A stretch of 10,665 bases of DNA from SZUA-229 sp041589175. Lineage in GTDB: Bacteria; Pseudomonadota; Gammaproteobacteria; SZUA-229. The notes under the pieces are model-generated. The model worked only from the letters and a program-made list of their open reading frames with translations. It was not told where the DNA came from and ran no database searches. The stretch spans positions 1 to 10,665 of the forward strand of contig JBFHWF010000076.1 of NCBI GenBank assembly GCA_041589175.1, in the 5' to 3' direction. Shown here in pieces: positions 6,972 to 10,665 of this stretch. Numbering within the stretch: position 1 is the first letter of the stretch; every line of letters starts with the position of its first letter. Both the position numbers and the translations under genes were made by a program.

Positions 6972-7976
6972 ATGCACACTCAGAAATCCAGACAGCTCCT
7001 GAAACTTATCTTATCAATCAGTCTCTTCATTGTTTCAACAACGATGGCTGTTGCACAGGACCGTTTTAATACGGTCAAACGCTTTCTGTATATCCAGCCT
7101 GGGCAGGATATATTCAGTATCGTACGCGTGCTATATCCTGATCAGCAGAATCAATGGCCTGCGATTATCAAGAATATTGTCAGAAAAAATCCACATGCCT
7201 TTATAGGCGCAGATGCGACACGTATTCAGGCGGGTGCACGCATTGAGTTACCTTCGAAAAGCCGTGGTGCACGACAGGCATCAGCTGCTCAGCCGGTGGT
7301 TTATCGTGGGCCCAAGGCCGTTGGTCAGGTTACCCGCAGCCGAGGCAAGGCATTCGTGATTTCCAAATCAAAGCAACGGCGTGGTTTGCAGGTGGGTAGC
7401 GAGGTGTTTGTGGGAGATCGGCTTTATACCGGCGTTAACGGCTCTGTGCGTCTGAATATGATTGACGATGCAAAAATTGATTTACGTTGTAATAGTGAAA
7501 TGCTGATCGAGGATTATCAGTTGTTGCGTGGCGCAAACCGTAGTGTGCTGCATTTGCTGAAAGGCAGTATCAATAAAGTCACGGGGAGCATTGGTAAGAT
7601 AGCGGAAGATATCTATGAAATGCATACACCCATGGCGACGGTTGGGGTACGTGGTACGGAGTATGCCATCCGTGTTTTACAGTCCCATGGTTGCGATGGC
7701 AGCCTGGATGTTAATAGTAAAGGCCTGTTTGTGAGGGTGAAACAGGGCGGTATTGATCTTCGAAGTCAGCAGCAGAAGCTGGCATTAAATCAGGGGCAGG
7801 CAGTGCATATGGCCAGTCAGCAGGCGAAGGCAAAACCGATTCGTGTGGAAAAAGGTGTGTTTGAAGCTGCCGAAGCTGATCAGACCCGACATTACTTCTT
7901 TGGCTCAGTATCCTGGGTTTTCCCGCTACTGATACTCTCCATTATGTTGTTACGTCGTGGTTATGTCAGAGATTGA
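6972..7976 (+). CDS. LysM-FecR domain envelope protein with C-terminal membrane segment
   Basis: The 334-residue product has four parts. A signal peptide has its hydrophobic core at about 9-28 and probably cleaves after AVA (28/29). A LysM/FimV-like segment (about 38-94) contains YIQPGQDIFSIVRVLYP, IVRKNPHAF and RIQAGARIELPS. A FecR domain (about 116-280) carries the signature TPMATVGVRGTEYAIRV at 219-235. A hydrophobic stretch (about 309-327) is followed by RRGYVRD. LysM domains bind peptidoglycan glycans; FecR domains are best known from periplasmic control of anti-sigma signalling, but they also occur in proteins unrelated to iron, and no sigma factor or TonB receptor is nearby. I infer a periplasmic, wall-associated protein anchored by its C-terminus. 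The start at ATG 6972 rests on the signal peptide; no good Shine-Dalgarno is visible. The last 14 bp overlap hslR. Confidence 0.85.
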   Translation: MHTQKSRQLLKLILSISLFIVSTTMAVAQDRFNTVKRFLYIQPGQDIFSIVRVLYPDQQNQWPAIIKNIVRKNPHAFIGADATRIQAGARIELPSKSRGARQASAAQPVVYRGPKAVGQVTRSRGKAFVISKSKQRRGLQVGSEVFVGDRLYTGVNGSVRLNMIDDAKIDLRCNSEMLIEDYQLLRGANRSVLHLLKGSINKVTGSIGKIAEDIYEMHTPMATVGVRGTEYAIRVLQSHGCDGSLDVNSKGLFVRVKQGGIDLRSQQQKLALNQGQAVHMASQQAKAKPIRVEKGVFEAAEADQTRHYFFGSVSWVFPLLILSIMLLRRGYVRD

Positions 7977-8352
7977 GCAGCAACGTATAGATAAATGGTT
8001 GTGGGCTGCACGTTTTTTCAAGACGCGTGCGCTGGCATCCGAAGCGGTCAGTGGTGGTAAAGTTCATCTGAATGGTGATCGTGTAAAACCTTCCAGAAAT
8101 ATAAAAATCGGTGACCGGCTTAGTGTAACCCGAGGGCAATATGTTTTCGATATAACCGTAAGCGCTCTTAATTCCCAGCGTAGACCTGCAAAAGAAGCAC
8201 AGCAGCTCTATAGCGAGTCAGAAGAAAGCCAGCGTAACAGACAGCAGATGTCTGAGTCCATGAAAATACTGAATGCCAGTATGCCTCATAGCGATAAACG
8301 TCCCAGCAAGAAACAACGTCGTCAAATTGTTCGATTCAAGCGTGAAAACTAG
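7963..8352 (+). CDS. hslR: Heat-shock protein Hsp15, ribosome-associated S4-domain RNA-binding protein
   Basis: Hsp15 binds free 50S subunits that still carry a nascent chain after heat stress and helps recycle them. The 129-residue product (E. coli 133) begins with an S4 RNA-binding domain (about 8-66) showing RIDKWLWAARFFKTRALA and GGKVHLNGDRVKPS. It continues with the family-specific QRRPAKEAQQLY and ends in a basic tail, MPHSDKRPSKKQRRQIVRFK. GTG 7957 would add two residues; ATG 7963 is preferred because MSEIEQQRIDKWLW fits the family start. The gene starts 14 bp inside the LysM-FecR gene, so translation is probably coupled. The stop lies in a 14-bp palindrome GAAAACTAGTTTTC (8344-8357), which lacks the GC core of a terminator. 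Confidence 0.94.
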   Translation: MSEIEQQRIDKWLWAARFFKTRALASEAVSGGKVHLNGDRVKPSRNIKIGDRLSVTRGQYVFDITVSALNSQRRPAKEAQQLYSESEESQRNRQQMSESMKILNASMPHSDKRPSKKQRRQIVRFKREN

Positions 8353-8751
8353 TTTTCAACCCACCTTCTGTCTGTGAATCACTACCATTGATATTTCTGG
8401 CAGGTGGATTTTGAACTGGTTCACAGTCAGCAGTATTGTCTGCCTTAGACTAGGCAGATATGCATAGCTGGTATGGTGAATTTGCAGATGAGACGCTAGA
8501 ATTCCCCGGAAAGTCGTGAATTTGACCAGATATGGTGATAATGTAGTCACCAGAGGAAATAGCGATAAATCAGGGAGTGACATTCCGGTGGGCTGATCAT
8601 GTCTATCTTCAAAATTGTGCCATCTCTTTTGTGTCCTGTTTACTTACCTGGTTTTGCGAATTAATGATATCGGTGTGGTGTTTTTAAGTGGCACCTGTAA
8701 ATGTGTATTTGTTACATATCCATGACGGAAGAACAATAGAGGGTCAGGCTT
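8353..8751. other. 399-bp region without a convincing gene
   Basis: No frame on either strand looks like a conserved protein. A 75-codon open frame on the - strand (8356-8583) and a 21-codon one on the + strand (8599-8664) show no recognisable motif. One small hairpin is visible: TCTGCCT (8439-8445) with AGGCAGA (8452-8458), 6-nt loop, no U-tract. No strong sigma-70 promoter stands out before 8752, although one must lie here if the next gene is not read through from hslR. Confidence 0.5.
8734..8744 (+). promoter_or_regulatory. Translation-initiation block of the lipoprotein gene
   Basis: CAATAGAGGGT holds a Shine-Dalgarno AGAGGG and ends 7 nt before ATG 8752. The same 11 bases recur at 10600-10610, again 7 nt before an ATG. 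Confidence 0.6.
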
Positions 8752-10605
8752 ATGCCTAGAGTAAAAATTCCTGAAGTTAAACAGTTACTATTTATAGTGC
8801 TGGCTTCACTCTCAGTGGTGGCCTGTTCACCCGATGCGCCAACTGGCGAACAGGAACTCACTACCTATCCTGATGAATTAACCAAGGCAGAATATGATGC
8901 GCTGAGTAGCGAACAGAAATACATGGTCGCTAATAAGCTGATGTCTTCCATGTTTCGTGGTTATTCGGTGGATGAGTTTTTTGATCTTTCTCAGGGCATG
9001 GATAAGCTTGCGTTGAGCAATAAGGGACGAAATCTGTTATCGGATACCAAGAGTGCAATTGATCAGAGTATCACAGAAGAGCAGCGTGAGTTTTACGACA
9101 CTCTGATTAAAGGTTATCGTGATATCGGCGGTGAGAGAGACATCGAAGGTATGGTTCATGCTTATGATAATAACGATGAACTGGTAGAAGACTGGCCCAA
9201 ACATGAGCCCCTGTCGCGTATTATGGCTTTTCCACTGAGTAAGCAGGTGTTTGATAACTTTATCGCTTATGTGCTGGTTAATACCATCCTGTTCTCGCCT
9301 GCCGAAGAAATCGATAGCGCAAGCATTCGTGATGTCACAAAAGTATTTAATAAACTGGTTGATGATCTACGTGAAAACCGAAGTATTCAACAGATTATTG
9401 GACGTCATCAACGCTCCCAGGAAAACTGGCGCCGTTTTCGATCACCCGAGGATAATACCCGTGAGATGATCGAAATCTACCTGGGGCTGTTCGACCGCGA
9501 TGCGGATGTGCCCAGAGCTTCTATTGCCTGCAAAAACTTTTATCTGACAGATGCCAGTGAAAATTATGAGCTGATAATTACGGCATCTCCCAATACGCGC
9601 CCACAGTATGTGCTCGACACGTTTGTAACAACCTGTTTTGATTTTTATGATGTGGTTGCAGGCCACCCCAGGGTTATACCCCGCGTGACCAAGGTGCTGG
9701 TTGAGTACTTCTTCTTTGAAAGAACCTCTGAAGAACGCGCGATTATTATTGAGCGAATTGTTGCGGCTAACCCAACGACTTTCCAGGAAATCTTTAAGTC
9801 AATTCTGTTTTCACGCGAATATCTCATCAATAATGAGCGGCCTAAATCTTATGAAGAAAACTTTTTTGGCTTAGTTCATCAGTTGAAATGGCAACCTTAT
9901 AAGCAATTTTTACAGGATATGACACTGGAAGTTGATGATACGACTGACACAACACGCCTTAAAGGTAGCCTGGATAATATGGGCTGGCCTACCATGACGC
10001 GTAAACTGGGGCGCTTTACAGGTGTTCCGCTAGATGCGTTATCGTTCGCCAACTACCACCGTGCATTAAGAGATACTATGTTGATAGATGGAACTAACGG
10101 TAGCAATGGTACATGTGGAAATATTCGTAATCCAGATGATGATGTACGTGTCAACAATCAGGAGTGTGCATGGCGAGAAGGTCTAGGACTGATCGAACCT
10201 CTTGAGCCTGTTCCACCGCATTTACGTGATAACGGTAGTGGTATTCTGACGAGTCCACCGCTTGAAGAAGAACTGCAGAAATACCAGCTGGATTTAGCCG
10301 AGTACAACCGCAAGAAAGCGCTTTATGACCATGTGCACAGTATGACAGTCGATCAGTTCTATGATTATCTGTTTATGTCAGTAGTACAGCGTAGAGCCTA
10401 TCCGCTTGAAAAGGCTGAACTGACATCGATGATTCGAGATAACAAATCATATATTCGTGAAGATAGTGATCAGCAGCTTTATATATTTATTAATAAGAAT
10501 GATACTCGCCGTGAGCATCGCACCAATTATGATGATGTGGCCAAGATAGTGTTTGACTACCTGTCACGACTCCCAGAAACCTACTACTACCATAAAGTTC
10601 AATAG
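8752..10605 (+). CDS. Lipoprotein, probable divergent DUF1800-family protein
   Basis: The N-terminus has a basic start, a hydrophobic run and a lipobox SVVAC, so Cys25 should be lipidated. Ser at +2 argues for the outer membrane. The 617-residue body resembles the DUF1800 pattern. A helical region (about 165-230) leads to NTREMIEIYLG at 235-245, comparable to the family's NYARElmELhtLG, followed by a DADVPRAS stretch. The segment at 305-370 (HPRVIPRVTKVLVEYFFFE, then FQEIFKSILFSREYL..ERPKSYEE) resembles the hpaTArflarkLvryF...lLlSpeF..KsPvE part. DNMGWP at 408-413 may match the MGqP/GWP end. Four cysteines remain after processing (260, 295, 455, 472), with no haem motif. DUF1800 function is unknown. 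A distant DUF1549/DUF1553-type relationship is the main alternative. A Tat-exported gene follows 12 bp downstream, typical of DUF1800-DUF1501 pairs. Confidence 0.6.
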   Translation: MPRVKIPEVKQLLFIVLASLSVVACSPDAPTGEQELTTYPDELTKAEYDALSSEQKYMVANKLMSSMFRGYSVDEFFDLSQGMDKLALSNKGRNLLSDTKSAIDQSITEEQREFYDTLIKGYRDIGGERDIEGMVHAYDNNDELVEDWPKHEPLSRIMAFPLSKQVFDNFIAYVLVNTILFSPAEEIDSASIRDVTKVFNKLVDDLRENRSIQQIIGRHQRSQENWRRFRSPEDNTREMIEIYLGLFDRDADVPRASIACKNFYLTDASENYELIITASPNTRPQYVLDTFVTTCFDFYDVVAGHPRVIPRVTKVLVEYFFFERTSEERAIIIERIVAANPTTFQEIFKSILFSREYLINNERPKSYEENFFGLVHQLKWQPYKQFLQDMTLEVDDTTDTTRLKGSLDNMGWPTMTRKLGRFTGVPLDALSFANYHRALRDTMLIDGTNGSNGTCGNIRNPDDDVRVNNQECAWREGLGLIEPLEPVPPHLRDNGSGILTSPPLEEELQKYQLDLAEYNRKKALYDHVHSMTVDQFYDYLFMSVVQRRAYPLEKAELTSMIRDNKSYIREDSDQQLYIFINKNDTRREHRTNYDDVAKIVFDYLSRLPETYYYHKVQ

Positions 10606-10610
10606 AGGGT
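10600..10610 (+). promoter_or_regulatory. Translation-initiation block of the Tat-signal gene, overlapping the upstream stop
   Basis: CAATAGAGGGT contains the TAG stop of the lipoprotein gene (10603-10605) and AGAGGG, the ribosome-binding site for ATG 10618. It is identical to 8734-8744 in sequence and spacing. Confidence 0.6.
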
Positions 10611-10617
10611 GCCCAGT

Positions 10618-10665
10618 ATGAAACGTAGACAGTTTATTCAATCTATGGGTGCTTTCGGAGCCACG
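10618..10665 (+). CDS. Twin-arginine signal protein, N-terminus only (possibly DUF1501; partial)
   Basis: Sixteen codons are visible before the window ends: MKRRQFIQSMGAFGAT. RRQFIQ followed by a Gly/Ala-containing segment fits the Tat export consensus (S/T)RRxFLK, so the product is probably exported folded. The gene starts 12 bp after the lipoprotein gene with a good Shine-Dalgarno, so the two are very likely one operon. Tat-exported DUF1501 proteins (sulfatase-like fold) commonly follow DUF1800 genes, hence the tentative family call. The 16 residues cannot confirm it. Confidence 0.7.
   Translation, partial: MKRRQFIQSMGAFGAT

Noticed and set aside
7861..7892. Possible sigma-32 promoter for hslR (TTGAAG ... 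CCCGACAT) inside the LysM-FecR gene
   Set aside because: The spacer is about 18 nt and the -10 is a poor match, unlike the clear htpG promoter.
8439..8458. Hairpin as a terminator for hslR
   Set aside because: The stem is 7 bp with no following U-tract and lies almost 90 bp past the stop codon.
8356..8583. 75-codon open frame on the - strand
   Set aside because: No motif and no recognisable family; it runs antisense in a non-coding gap and is likely chance.
8599..8664. 21-codon + strand open frame with GGTGGG upstream
   Set aside because: Very short and without recognisable features; could be a leader peptide, but nothing supports that.

Overview
The window looks like a chromosomal segment of a gammaproteobacterium whose genus I cannot name. 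The evidence is the conserved order ffh - rpsP - rimM - trmD - rplS, protein sequences close to the enterobacterial versions (TrmD, HtpG and Hsp15 align almost end to end with what I recall of E. coli), and an apparent sigma-32 promoter in front of htpG. Every gene I can support is on the + strand. I see no tRNA, rRNA, CRISPR array, prophage or insertion sequence.

Region 1 (1-2386) is a translation block. It holds the last codons of ffh, a 123-bp REP/BIME-like palindromic element, a good sigma-70 promoter, and a four-gene operon: ribosomal protein S16, 16S rRNA maturation factor RimM, tRNA m1G37 methyltransferase TrmD and ribosomal protein L19. A strong intrinsic terminator closes the operon.

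Region 2 (2387-6823) begins with a 617-residue exported, cysteine-free helical-repeat (TPR-like) protein of unknown role. It is tightly coupled to an Ogt-type O6-methylguanine-DNA methyltransferase. Next comes htpG (Hsp90) with its own sigma-32-like promoter, which overlaps the end of ogt, and its own terminator.

Region 3 (6824-8352) pairs an envelope protein with a second heat-shock gene. The envelope protein has a signal peptide, a LysM-like domain, a FecR domain and a C-terminal membrane segment. hslR (Hsp15) overlaps its 3' end by 14 bp.

Region 4 (8353-10665) starts with about 400 bp without a convincing gene. It continues with a 617-residue lipoprotein that resembles, distantly, the DUF1800 family. 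Twelve bases after it begins a protein with a twin-arginine export signal, cut by the window edge. DUF1800 genes are commonly followed by Tat-exported DUF1501 genes, so this is probably a divergent member of that poorly understood pair. The two genes carry the same 11-nt translation-initiation block at the same distance from ATG.

The least explained parts are the lipoprotein/Tat pair, the LysM-FecR-membrane-tail protein and the TPR-like protein. The rest is well-known housekeeping and stress biology.
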